Assembly: GCA_964059195.1 (NCBI GenBank)
Contig: CAXKWD010000001.1
Location: 219,860,484 to 219,924,483, forward strand
Direction of reading: 5' to 3'
Source: Ectobius pallidus
Taxonomy: Eukaryota > Arthropoda > Insecta > Blattodea > Ectobiidae
DNA length: 64,000 nt
The notes beneath the pieces were generated by a model. The model was not told the origin of the DNA, did not search any database, and was given only the letters and a program-made list of their open reading frames with translations. The translations under genes and the position numbers were made by a program. Of this stretch, positions 47,687 to 58,221 are shown in pieces. The stretch's first letter is position 1. Every line of letters starts with the position of its first letter.

Positions 47687-48851
47687 TGCCAGTATGGTAC
47701 TTTAAGAGATTGTGTGGTGGACGAAAAAATGTCTGTCCGTCTGTCTGTCCGTGTGTCTGTACGCACCATAAATCAAATACGCTTTTTCGGATTTTCATGA
47801 AACTTAGAAAACACATTTATAACGTCCATGGGAAGAACCCTATTGATATTGAACCAAATCGGTTCACCGATACCGGAGTAATGCCCAATTTAGTGCCTAT
47901 TTTAATAGATTATGGCGCCTTTCTAATAGAAATCGGATTTCCATGAAACTTGGTATACCAATTTATGACGTCCATGAGAAGTGCCCTATTGAATTTGAAC
48001 CTAATCTGTTGACCGGTACCGGAGTAAAACCCAATTTAGTGTCTACTTTAAAGGCGCAATAACTCAAATACGCTTTATCGGATATTTATGAAACTTCGTA
48101 TACGCATTTATAATGTTCATGGGAAGACGTTTATTGATATTGGACCAAATCGGTTGGCCAGTACCGGAATAATGCCTAATTTAGTGTTTTTATGTTAATA
48201 TAAATAAGAAGTCGCGATAACTCAAATATGCTTTATTGGATTTTCTTGAAATTTTGTATACCCATTTATAATGTACGTGGAAAGACGTCTACTGATATTG
48301 GACCAAATCGGTAGACCGGTACCGGAGTAAAACCCAATTTAGTGTATATTTTAAAGACGCGGTAACTCAAATACGCTTTACCGGATTTTTATGAAACTTG
48401 GTATACACATTTATAATGTCCATGGGAAGACGTTTATTCATAATGGATAAAATCGGTTGACCTGTTTCGGAGTAATGCTCAATTTAGTGCCTATTTTATG
48501 GTAATATACGTATTCGAAAATTTTTTTAAAAAAATGAAAATCAGTTATCTTGACAACATAGCCTATTGTTTTACTGTGATCTTATAAGGCCTTGGAAATT
48601 AAAATACAGGTAGCTATGACAAAAAACATATTGATTTACATGCGCTTATCCAACTAGACCGTTAAAATGACCCAGGTGGCCGAGATGGTAGACCTTTCTT
48701 CTTCCGTAAGCCCTGCTTAATGAATAAATCTGGAGCTTAACTTGGAAATCAATTTAAAAAAAAAAACATATTCTGCATATCATAATTGCAGTCGTAACTG
48801 ATTAAACCAAAACATACTGGCACTTTGTTACATCAGTTTACCTGATTTTAT
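47687..48851 (-). mobile_element. repeat element C, inverted copy of element A
   Basis: Read on the minus strand from 48851 it starts AATAAAATCAGGTAAACTGA and follows element A (42063-42952) closely through the unique part, but has five or six of the tandem units instead of three. It ends with the same GTCTGTCC microsatellite and AAGTACCATACTGGCACT. A and C form an inverted repeat 4.7 kb apart enclosing the LINE and the proposed exon 1. Confidence 0.6.
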
Positions 48852-49170
48852 TACTTTACTTTATTGGCCAACCCCAATGAACAACATTTATGCCATACAA
48901 GAGGAATTAATGTGTGTGAATGCAAAACTTTCTTAAAACATCTGAGAAATGTGTGGCAGTAGAGAAAAATCATTTTCATCATGTTATATGGGTCATTCTC
49001 CAGAAACGGGACAATTCGTGTAACTCTGACATTTTTGTTACTGTTTATGAAAAATTTGCAAATTTGTTAATTGGAAATAATGTAAACAACTTTTACTACA
49101 TAAACACTCAGTTATTATAAAATTAACACTAGAACTATTGCAACAAAATATCACTTTTATACTGACAATG

Positions 49171-49786
49171 TCAGCTCCGTAGTCTGTAACCATACCCAAA
49201 TCTTATGTTAAACAGTCTTAAGAAAACCTCAAATTATGAGCTTTAAAAGTTCATAAATTTCCTTTGTCAAGAAATAGTTTCAAATTTCACTTTATCAGAG
49301 GAAAAAATGCAGAATAATTAATTTTAAAATATTTTTTGTGGCTCTGAAGTTGTGTAACCAGGTCAACAATCAACTCCGTAGTCAAACATTAAGTGTGCCT
49401 TAACAAGTCAACAGATGGCAGCACAGTGTAGTTTGAAGGTTCTTGAGCTAAAGGGAAGGCAGCCATTTGCAAAGCTGTGAAGCAAGTTCATGTGAATGCT
49501 TTGGTTGCTGAGCTGTGTCCTCCTGAATTTGGAAATCAAGGTGAGTAGGTTTTTACACCATCAACTCCGTACCCTTACTGTTAATTAGTGTGTCACATTT
49601 TCAATTATAATCAGTATGTTCTTCTTATGGAGATTTAGTTAGTTTGTGTTGCCTGAAAGTTATATACATGTGATTTCAAAATTGTGGCATTGACAGTGAA
49701 AAGAGAGGAAAATCATCACCTCCGAAGCCATCAACTCCGTAACCAACAAGAAGATACGGAGCTGATTGTGGTGTTACAGAGTTGAC
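49171..49786. promoter_or_regulatory. left subterminal array of TCAACTCCGTAG-type motifs
   Basis: Direct copies at 49171-49182 (TCAGCTCCGTAG), 49370-49381, 49561-49572, 49715-49726 (TCACCTCCGAAG) and 49731-49742; inverted variants at about 49755-49766 and 49774-49786. With three more at the right end these are likely transposase-binding sites, though they could also influence the element's own promoter. Confidence 0.65.
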
Positions 49787-50119
49787 CCACTCTTGCTATT
49801 CATAATGAAAGTCAAAATGTGTAACTAAAAACACATATTCCTGTTTGTTTACTTTTGGTATACAATTTTGTAGTTTGTTTGAACATTATTAATTTTAAAT
49901 TAAAACATAGAAATAGGCATATGAAATATTTATGGGCTTAGTTGGACGGAGAACTATGTTTGTAATATTATTAACCCCTCTCTTCCCTCCTTCTGTTAGG
50001 TTATGACCATTGTTGCTGATTCCATATGTTTTCGTGCTGTTTGTAGTTGGTATGCACATGTGTATGTAGGCCTAGCTACATTTCTTATGAGGCTTTTCTT
50101 TTTACATTTCAGATACACT

Positions 50120-52934
50120 ATGGATAAAGTGAACAAAAAATTATCACAAAAGGCTATTGAGAATAGGCGGAGAATGAAAACAGAGGCCCAAAGAAAGAGA
50201 AGGGAGCATATTAACAAAGATCCAGAGGCATATGAAATGCAAAAAGAAAAGGAAAGGGAAAGATACCATAAGCTAAAACAGGATGGTAAAATTAAGACAA
50301 TACATGAGCTGTCAAAACGAGAGAAAAAGTTTAAGCGGAAATCATGGAAAGAAAGTTCAAGGAAATACCGTGATTCTCTCAAAAAACAGGAACAGGTAAA
50401 ACCATTCTTAAATGAAAACAGCCCTCCTCCTTGTTCTTCTGATCAGCCTAATACAAGCAAAAAAGAACATGGGAGGAAAAAATTGAGAAGAGACAGAGCC
50501 AAAGCATATAGGAAAATTAAAAAGCTAGAAAATGAAGTAGAGAAAATTAAAGCAAAGGCAAATAAATACAAATCTAGATATTTCAGGTTATTAAGAGACA
50601 AGGAAAATGTAGAGAATCCTACCCCTTCATCAAAGGTAAGGCAGTTAGTTAGAGGTGAATCCATTTCACCTGCTGTGAGGAAGAAACTCTTGTTTCATGA
50701 ATCGTTAACCACACAGATGGCTATAAACTTTAGTAGTTTAAATAAAAAGGAAAAGCAGAAGAAATTTATACAAGCAATATCTGGGAAAGTTTTGAAGAAG
50801 TACAAGTGTTTAGGAAAACTAAAGTTTTTAAGCTACAAAGTTCTGAGGTCAAGTGATAAGGGAAAGTATTTAGTGCTAAATAAAACTATGGTCAGAATGA
50901 AAAAGGATGTTTCAGACTTCTTGGAGAAGGATGAGTGTAGTCGTGTTTGTCCAGGAAAAAAGGATACAATCACTAGAAAAGGCATTAAAAAACAGAAGAG
51001 GCTATTAAATAATACAATGAAGAATTTACACACAGAATTCCAAAAAATGCAATTAGATTACACTATTAGCTATTCAACGTTTTGCAAACTACGCCCATTC
51101 TGGATACTGCCCCCTAATGTTAATAAGAGAGATACGTGCTTATGTGTTATATGTCAAAATGGAGAATTAATTGTTCGCAAGTTGAAAGGACTGGATATAA
51201 TACGAGAAAATTCTGTGGAAGATGTATGCAAGTCCCTGTGCTGTAATGATGAGATTGAAGAAAAATGCTTAGAGAGAAAGTGTGTACAATGCAATAACAA
51301 AAAAATAAACTACAAGGATTATGTTTCAGAAGAAGTGACACAATATGAGAGATGGTCAGCAATAGTGGAAGTTATACAAGTTAGTGGCAGAGAAAAGAAG
51401 TGTAAGAAAAACATAAATGAAAGTGTTAAATGTACAAAAGAAGAACTTGCAAAACAACTAGAAACCATAATGCCTAATTTAATGCAACACATTGCAAACA
51501 GAAACCATCAGTACAAAGAAATGAACAAATTAAAGAGAGATTTAAATCATGATGAAATACTAGTCCATGCAGATTTTTCTGAAAATTACAACTGCAAATA
51601 CAGCGAAGAAATTCAGTCGATGCATTTTGGAGGATCACGCCAACAGATCACTTTGCACACTGTAATTGTGTACTACAAGACTCAAGGCACGACTGATGTT
51701 CTACATAAATCATACTGCACAATATCCAATTCCTTACGCCATGACCCAGTAGGAATATTTGCTCATCTCCAACCACTACTTACCAACATCAGTGCAATAA
51801 GTCCTAATCTTAAGCGCATTCATTTCCTAAGTGATGGACCTTCAACACAGTATAGAAATCGCAAAATGTTTCACTTGATTGCTGTGCATATACCTAAATG
51901 TTTACCTCAATCACTGCAGTCAATAACTTGGAACTACAGTGAACGAGGGCACGGAAAAGGTGCACCTGATGGCATTGGCGGGTGTTTAAAACGGGTTGAT
52001 GATTCATTAGTAGCCAGAGGGGAAGATGTTGAAAGCTTTCAGAAGCTTGCAGATATGCTCAAACAAAATGTTTTAGGCATTCAAGTAATACCCATACCAG
52101 TAGATGATGTTGAGAAGTTTGCCGATATCTTTCCTGAAATGATAAAGCCTTTTAAAGGAACACTCCGGACCCACCAAGTTTTGTGGTCAGAAAGCAATCC
52201 TCACTTGCTGACATTTCGAAGACTAAGTTGTTACCAATGTCTTCCTTCTGAAATTTGTGACCACTATGCAATTGGTAGCATTTCAATCGAATCATCTTGT
52301 GGACCAAAGTACAAATATAGTATCCTTTTTTTTTATTTCTGCCTCTGATCATAAGCATGGCTCATTCGAAGGCATTATAATAACCACATAACTTTATACA
52401 GTATGTTTTTACAAACTATAATTGTACTGAAATCGTATATTTTATGTAATAAATTTGTTATTATTAGAAACATATATTTCTTCATTTTATGCTAATATGT
52501 TTTTGTTCAAGCTTTTCCTTAATTACATTATAGCAACTTCTGTAACATCTGTGACAACAGAAAATTCAACACTTGGAAAACGTGCCAGACTTCATTACGA
52601 TGATGTTTATAGCACTGATTCTGAATCGGAAGAAAAACCAAAAAGTCTTCAGCACAAACAAGTTTGTGTGAACGATTATGTGGTGGTGCAATTTTGCAGC
52701 AAGAAAAGTGTGAAATATTACATTGGTGTTGTTCTTTCAATTGATGACGACAATTACACTGTTAAATTTCTGAGACTGAAAAAAGAGGGTTGTTTTGTTT
52801 TTCCTGATAGAGATGATGTATCATTAGTCGATAGAAATGATATTATAGAAATTCTGAAGGATCAGCCTGAAATTGACAGGCGCGGACAGTATTTCTTCAC
52901 ACATGATTTCAGCAATTTGAAAGGACTGTGCTGA
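50120..52934 (+). CDS. DDE-like transposase of the 4.5 kb element, two coding exons
   Basis: Join of 50120-52319 and 52534-52934, 866 residues. The ATG at 50120 lies just after an acceptor-like TTTACATTTCAG; a GTGAGT donor at 49541 suggests a 5' UTR intron. The N-terminus is a long basic coiled coil (to about residue 170). A cysteine-rich stretch (C340-C391) looks zinc-binding. Probable catalytic residues are in HADFSENY (D485), LSDGPSTQY (D572) and SERGHGKGAPDGIGG (E608, D617). Exon 2 encodes an acidic linker and a small SH3/chromo-like fold (YVVVQFCSKKSVKYYIGVV). The coding intron (52320-52533) uses a weak GTATCC donor. Similar multicopy proteins with DGP..QY and HGKG..DG.GG motifs occur in insects. 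No lesions were seen. Confidence 0.75.
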
Positions 52935-53268
52935 ATTTATTTTTAACATGTCTGCTTTGTTTGGAAAATTTTTATTTTCATGTATCCTATATAAAAGAAG
53001 TTACTTGTAGTATCTTATAGGCCTAGCTGTAAGTACTCATACATCTAGACCTGTATAAAACTTATCTTATGTACAGGTATTTCTTTGAAGCTTCTATTTG
53101 ATCATCATTTAATTCAACTTTTTATGAACCGTTAGAAAGGTTAACAATTTTAAAATGAAAACAATTAGTCATTTTCATGTAGGCCCAATGTGCTAAATAA
53201 TATTTGTAATATTTAGTACAAAATAAACTTGTTCAATTTGTATTAGGCCAACTACGTAACTAATTTAG

Positions 53269-53322
53269 TCTACTCCGTGCCTCACGATGTCAACTCCGAA
53301 GCCCACTGTGTCAACTCCGTAG
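53269..53322. promoter_or_regulatory. right subterminal TCAACTCCGTAG-type motifs
   Basis: Copies at 53269-53280 (TCTACTCCGTGC), 53290-53301 (TCAACTCCGAAG) and 53311-53322 (TCAACTCCGTAG), spaced by about 21 bases, which is two helical turns. Confidence 0.65.
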
Positions 53323-53505
53323 AAGGACACTTTTTCTTTTATTTTTTTTTAGAAAAAGTAATCTTCAAACATCACTGCCAGTAGACCTGAGTAATTCTAT
53401 AGCATGTACCCTGTTTATGACAAAAATATCAAGCTGATTAGTGAAAGTTATTTTTTTGTGAAAATGCAATTCCATTTTGTCCCGTTTCTGGAGAATGACC
53501 CATAT

Positions 53506-53962
53506 GACAAAGGTACTGTCTGTTTCAGATGTCTTGAGAAATTAAGTAAACAGTGGTTGTAACAGGAGAAAAGCGCAGTACACCAGCTACCAAAACTCAC
53601 GCTGAAGTTAATTGCTATTTTCTAAATTAATTATGGTAATACTGGACGTACCATGCATACAATACTTTCAAAATTACGTTCGCCTGTCTTTGACCTTAAG
53701 ACATTCACAAATCACAAGAGAAATGTCGACCTGTTGAAGCGAAAGAATGTGAATTGGGCTCAGGGCTGCAAGGGGTGTGTCATAACGAGGTTGGCCACTG
53801 TCCAATAGTGTGCGAGTATTCAAACCAAGGTCGCATACCTACGATATCGATCCGCATCTTTTACTCTCAGGACATCTGGACGGACAATAGGTGATTATTC
53901 TAACTGTAGGCCTAATTCAGTAACTAGTAAATAATTTACATGCATTAAATATATGTCATTAC
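53506..53962. other. spacer after the second exon of the coiled-coil gene
   Basis: Begins the intron downstream of exon 53963-54058 on the minus strand. No further exon was recognised. Confidence 0.3.
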
Positions 53963-54058
53963 CTGTTTTAAATCTTCTCTAAGCTTTCCTATGATATCTT
54001 TTTTGAGTTCTTGAGATTTTGCCTGAAGTTCTCTCTGAAGCATATTTATCTGTGATAC
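53963..54058 (-). CDS. second coding exon of the coiled-coil gene (32 codons)
   Basis: 96 nt, flanked by acceptor TTTATGTGCAG and donor GTAATG, phase 0 at both ends. It contains VSQINMLQRELQAK and ends REDLKQ. No transposon domain is known to me that matches it. Confidence 0.55.
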
Positions 54059-57000
54059 CTGCACATAAAAAAAAAATATATTCATATTAAAGTTTAAACA
54101 ATCTGGTGTTGATCACTAAATTTTGAACATGAAAAACGTCAAGTGTTCAATCGGTAACTGATTACCGAGAAAACCGGTAACTAGTAAGTAAGTATGTTTT
54201 AAATCTTCTCTAAGTTTTTCTATGATGATATCTTTTTGAGTTCATATGATCATATAAATTACTTTAAAAGAAACTCTATCACCCTCATGACATCAGATCT
54301 TCACTTGAAATACTCCTCAACACTCATGGACTCACCAAGAGCCTACAAAGCATTTCCCACAAGGGTGTTGTTCTATATGAACTTCCAGAAAATTAAAAAT
54401 TAAAAAAAAATAAAATAAAAAGGAAAATTTTTCAAAAATAAAGTTCAACAACTACAGTAGAACCCCGATAATTCGAGCTAATTGGGGCTGAGGCTACCTC
54501 GAATTACAAAAAACTCGGATTATACGGAAATTTCACTAAATCAATGGGTAAATCGCAAATAAATGTTTAATGAGCACAATAATGGTTTAAATAATAAAAA
54601 AATAAGCAATATAGTAGGCCTACATACCTGTGTTACGCCTGTATGTATACATTGTCAAACATTTCCAATTTGCTACATCGGCATCCTTTAAGGATTAAGT
54701 CATTGTCTGACCCTTAATGGAGTGGAACGGGAAAGCGATGCTACTAGGAAAACACTTTTAATTACCATTGTAGGGATTACTGTAACAATACAGTATTCTT
54801 TTCTGAAAGGATGGGGAAATAGGCACTGTACAATTGATTGACACGAGGTCCCGACAAAGAAAAATTGAACCTAACGGTTTCTGTCAATCTGTAATAGAAA
54901 TGCATTAGCAGTCTGAAGCAACGGTTATTTCTGTGTATTATGAACAAAAACCCTAAGTGGGTCAGTTTTACCTGCATTTTTGTACATGGAAAAATTGAAA
55001 GAAAGCTCAAAATGTAACACATTCGGAAGTGCGTAAAACTTACAAGCGGACACCGTATAAAAACGGGATTTTACTCTAGTTTTATGGACAATTTTAATTT
55101 TCTTAAGACCAGCTCGAATTACACGGAACCTCGAAATACCGGGGCTCGAATTACCGAGGCTCTACTGTATTGATGGATTACATGCCACTTAAGGTATATG
55201 TACAGGTAAGGGGAATAAAAGCAGGACGACTAAATTATCTAAGTTGCCGACATGAGCAACTGCGCACACCCAGCGGCATTCACAGGATAGCAGGGAATGT
55301 ACTGAAATTTGTTCTAGTATCGACTTAGCCCATTTCGAAAGCCTAGAAAATCAGAAAATAAGGTAGTAAAATTAATTTTCTGGAAACAATCTGTTAATTT
55401 TAATTTTTATTGACATACATTTTGGTTTTGGTAGAGGAAGACAAGATGAACCTTCCAGATAAATATTTTTTTTAGCCAAATAATAGCCCACATATGTTTA
55501 CTAAACTCAAATGTGAGTAGGTCCACAAGATGTGACAATTAATATTTCTATGATATACTTAAAAAAAAAAAAATGACAGTCACGGGAATCGAACCTGTGA
55601 CCTTTCGCATTAAGGTCATGCGCCCCAAGCACCTGAGCTATTCAACTAAGACGAAAGCAGTAACCAGCTGCGTGGCTATTGTCCAACTACACAGGTCTAA
55701 GGAATACGCTTGGACACTGGTGTGAACAAGGCTCTGAAATCAGCTACAAGAGACTGTCTGCTTTTTTTCCCCCTACCTGTACACCCAAGAAACCAAAATA
55801 ATTCTGCAAAATTTCATTTTTGGAAAATGGCATGCTTAGATAGAAGTTCTTTTCTCTTTAATTTCATATAATGATTTTTAAATTCTAGCTGCTGGTTCCT
55901 TAGATAAAGCCTTTTTCTAAAAAGCTTCATTTTGCCATCTCCCTTGCTCAGCTATCAAGTTTCAGTATTTTTAATTTTCCCTCTCTGCTAACACTTATAA
56001 TATTGACTGTTAATTGTCACTAATACACTAGTAAGTAAGTGGAGTCATGTGCTGAGTAAGTATCACCTGTTTGAACTTCATGTTTTCTTGCTTACCCCTA
56101 TGTATGTGTTTTCCATGCGTTTCGATACAAGGTTTGCTTTCCTCTCAATTTCCCGTAAGTAGTAAATCGCTTGGTATTCAATTATTTCAAACATCACAAT
56201 TCAAAGTCATTTTGAAGCTTGAAATATTCTCTAGTGCTTGACATAGAGAAATTTCTGACATATGAATTGTCTACTGTGTTCTAGATTTTTATTTATAATG
56301 ATGTGAACAAAAAAAATATTTTCAGTTTATATAAATCTATGTGACAATTGAAGGGCCTAGTTCCATAAAGGTATAAGGCACAAGGACATAGTTTCGAGAA
56401 ATCTTGATGTTTTTAAACAATGTTACCACTCACAAGTAGGTGGTTTAAAGTTTAATTTTATAACACATATTTTTGAAAGATAGGCTAAATTAGTGTTCTG
56501 CATTGTATTTACAAGGTAGAGTGTATTGGGATTTTTTTACAACTAGAGGTACCTAAACATGTTAAACAAAAACTGAAGTAATTTTATAGTAGCAAAATAT
56601 TTTTACTTTGTATCATATTATTTGTTTTTACTTTATTTTAGTAAAAATCTGTATTATACAGTGACAATTGCATGTTTGCCAATGAATACCAGTCTAGTCA
56701 TTAATACAATAGATGATAAGCAAAACAATCTATTTTGAATGAACTTACACTTCAGAAATGCAAGATCAGTTTTTATAAACATTTGCTTGGATGGTAGCAC
56801 TGAGGAAAATAAAAACAGTAAACACACCTCAATAACAGATTGGAAGTGTGCCTTACGCCTGTATGGAACTGTTATGAAGTAGAATGAATGTGCAGTCTCG
56901 CAGGTCTTTTCTTATAACTGAGCAGAGATTTAAGGCACAAGTACAAATAGTCCACTGAGTATTTAAGAGATATGAGGAGAAGGCATAAATGTTAAAAACT

Positions 57001-57336
57001 CAAAATTAAATATATGTGCCTTACGCCCTTATGGAACTAGGCCCTTCAATTTAAAATCTTAAGTATATATATATATAAAAACCTAATGTCAGGCACTAGA
57101 GAATTATGTATCTATAAAATAGTGAAAATTTGGTAATTTTATCTTTCATACCGGTAGTTTTGAAGTAATCGTGTTTCAAGTTTATAGCCAAAATTTTCAA
57201 GAAAACAATTTTTACAAACAAATGATAAACAAAAAGAAATACAGAAGAGTTTCTGAGTTTAAATCTTAGGGAAAGCAAATATTACAATACTTACATCTCT
57301 GTCTGAAAACCATGTAATGTAGTGATGGCTGGCCAT
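53963..57336 (-). CDS. coiled-coil protein gene of unknown identity, first two coding exons
   Basis: Proposed join of 57336-57295 and 54058-53963, continuing beyond. Exon 1 starts ATGGCC in a good context (CACC before it), with an in-frame stop 14 codons upstream, and encodes MASHHYITWFSDRD before a GTAAGT donor, phase 0. Exon 2 follows a T-run and TGTGCAG acceptor, encodes 32 residues with a heptad-like pattern of Leu/Ile and many Lys/Glu/Gln (LQRELQAKSQELKKDI), and ends CAG|GTAATG, phase 0. Such residues form a parallel coiled coil. The intron of 3.2 kb holds two MITEs and a SINE. Neither a protein family nor a 3' end is recognised. These exons are the best non-transposon coding signals in the right half of the window. 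Confidence 0.5.
54059..54454 (-). other. intron with a partial duplicate of the adjacent exon
   Basis: 54194-54243 repeats about 50 bases of exon 53963-54058 (TTTTAAATCTTCTCTAAG in plus-strand text) with a few changes and a three-base insertion. The donor is lost (CATACT in place of CAGGTA), so it is a dead exon duplicate. Confidence 0.55.
54455..55167. mobile_element. TA-flanked pogo/Tigger-like MITE, 713 bp
   Basis: The ends CAGTAGAACCCCGATAATTC and (inverse) CAGTAGAGCCTCGGTAATTC have TA on both sides (54453-54454 and 55168-55169). A second inverted layer, CTCGAATTAC/TCGAATTACACGG, lies just inside each end. No transposase is present. Confidence 0.75.
55170..55560. other. unassigned intronic spacer
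   Basis: No exon or repeat end was recognised. Confidence 0.3.
55561..55655 (-). mobile_element. tRNA-derived SINE with T tail
   Basis: Minus strand: an A-box-like TAGTTGAATAGCTCAGGTGC, a region that can form an anticodon-type stem (CGCAT/ATGCG), the B box GGTTCGATTCCC, then a T run that would stop RNA polymerase III. The base before the would-be anticodon is A instead of the invariant U, and the acceptor stem is not convincing, so this is a SINE or tRNA pseudogene and not a tRNA gene. Confidence 0.6.
55656..56345. other. unassigned intronic spacer
   Basis: No recognisable feature between the SINE and the following MITE. Confidence 0.3.
56346..57051. mobile_element. MITE with AATTGAAGGGCCTAGTTCC ends, 706 bp
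   Basis: AATTGAAGGGCCTAGTTCC at the left is matched by GGAACTAGGCCCTTCAATT at the right. The inverted match continues with ATAAAGGTATAAGGCAC compared with GTGCCTTACGCCCTTAT. TAAGGCAC recurs inside (about 56376, 56932 and, inverted, 56849), a subterminal motif. The target duplication is unclear. It lies in intron 1 of the coiled-coil gene. Confidence 0.7.
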
Positions 57337-57363
57337 GGTGATGATGTTGATGTTGATGTCGCT

Positions 57364-57657
57364 GATGCAGGAGGGCTGTGTCTATATCCATGGGCTCGTC
57401 ATCTGGAAATATCCCTTCCGCCAGCTTTGCCGTTCAGAAGTCTCCTCCTCTGCTGCATCTTCACCAGAGCCCCGTTAGCCATTACTTTTCAGGGTTCCTG
57501 TGGGGCCTTCACAGCTACCGTATTGGTCACGGGCACACAAGGTCCCCACTGTACATCACCCCCACAGGCAATCCCCTACTTCATAATGTTGTCCGTCTCC
57601 CACGACGTGGACGTGGGGTTGGACTTCTGGGAGACAAAAAAAAATAAAAAATAAAAA
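57364..57657 (+). mobile_element. GC-rich, A-tailed retrotransposed segment (LINE or SINE end)
   Basis: A GC-rich block unlike its AT-rich surroundings ends in ACTTCTGGGAGAC followed by an A-rich tail (57634-57653). It is open in more than one frame but shows no domain. The compositional jump and tail suggest a truncated non-LTR element. It lies immediately upstream of the start codon of the coiled-coil gene and may supply part of its 5' region. Confidence 0.4.
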
Positions 57658-57683
57658 TTCAGTGCATGCATTCGAATGATAAT

Positions 57684-58176
57684 CAGTGATGGGAAAAGTA
57701 CAAAAAGAAAGTAATTGGGCTAAATTACAATTACCTGAGAGACATTTTACTGAATTACAATTACCAATTACTTCCTCAAAAAGTAATCAGTAAAATTACA
57801 ATTACATTTACAATTACTTTACAAAATGGCAGTACCTAAAAATTCCTTGTTTTTGGTTTGTTTGGGCACAAGCCCAAATTATTAATGAACAAACAAAAAA
57901 ACATATCAACGATAATATTTTCGGAAACACTGAGTAACTTTTTGTTAATATTAACTCTAATTTGGATATTAGTTGCAAAAACATTAATGATGACGATATG
58001 GCAAGCTAGAATGATACTAATATTAACGACTACTAAATTGTAACAATTACAATTTTATTTCCAGAAGTAAATTACAAGTAGAAATTACATTTTTTAAAAA
58101 GTATTGATTACAAGTAAATGGGACCAAAATTGTTACTGTAATCCGATTACTTTTACTCAATTACTTCCCATCACTG
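57684..58176. mobile_element. uninterrupted hAT-like MITE (CAGTGATGGG family), 493 bp
   Basis: The ends CAGTGATGGGAAAAGTAC and AATTACTTCCCATCACTG are inverted; the flanks ATGATAAT (57676-57683) and AGGATAAT (58177-58184) match in seven of eight bases. Same family as 25604-35939 and 11180-11495. It serves as the reference for the empty sites of the insertions nested in those copies. Confidence 0.8.
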
Positions 58177-58221
58177 AGGATAATCACATTAACATTGATA
58201 TCAAACCCTCTTGAATGATTC

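Larger units (their letters stand above)
48990..53501 (+). mobile_element. complete 4.5 kb DNA transposon, tentatively Sola-like
   Basis: Perfect 25-base terminal inverted repeats beginning GGGTCATTCTCCAGAAACGG, with ATAT flanking both ends (48986-48989 and 53502-53505). Inside is one spliced plus-strand transposase gene. At least nine copies of a motif of type TCAACTCCGTAG are clustered in the two subterminal regions (49171-49786 and 53269-53322). Four-base duplications are described for the Sola superfamily, which is why I suggest it; the assignment is tentative. It lies upstream of gene 1's first exon and downstream of gene 2's second exon. Confidence 0.8.

Noticed and set aside
55561..55655. 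Possible tRNA gene on the minus strand with T terminator
   Set aside because: The anticodon loop lacks the invariant U before the anticodon and the acceptor stem does not close; scored as SINE or tRNA pseudogene.
57322..57654. Overlapping plus-strand ORFs of about 90-110 codons in the GC-rich block
   Set aside because: The block is GC-rich and A-tailed, open by composition in several frames, with no domain; it is better explained as a retrotransposed segment.
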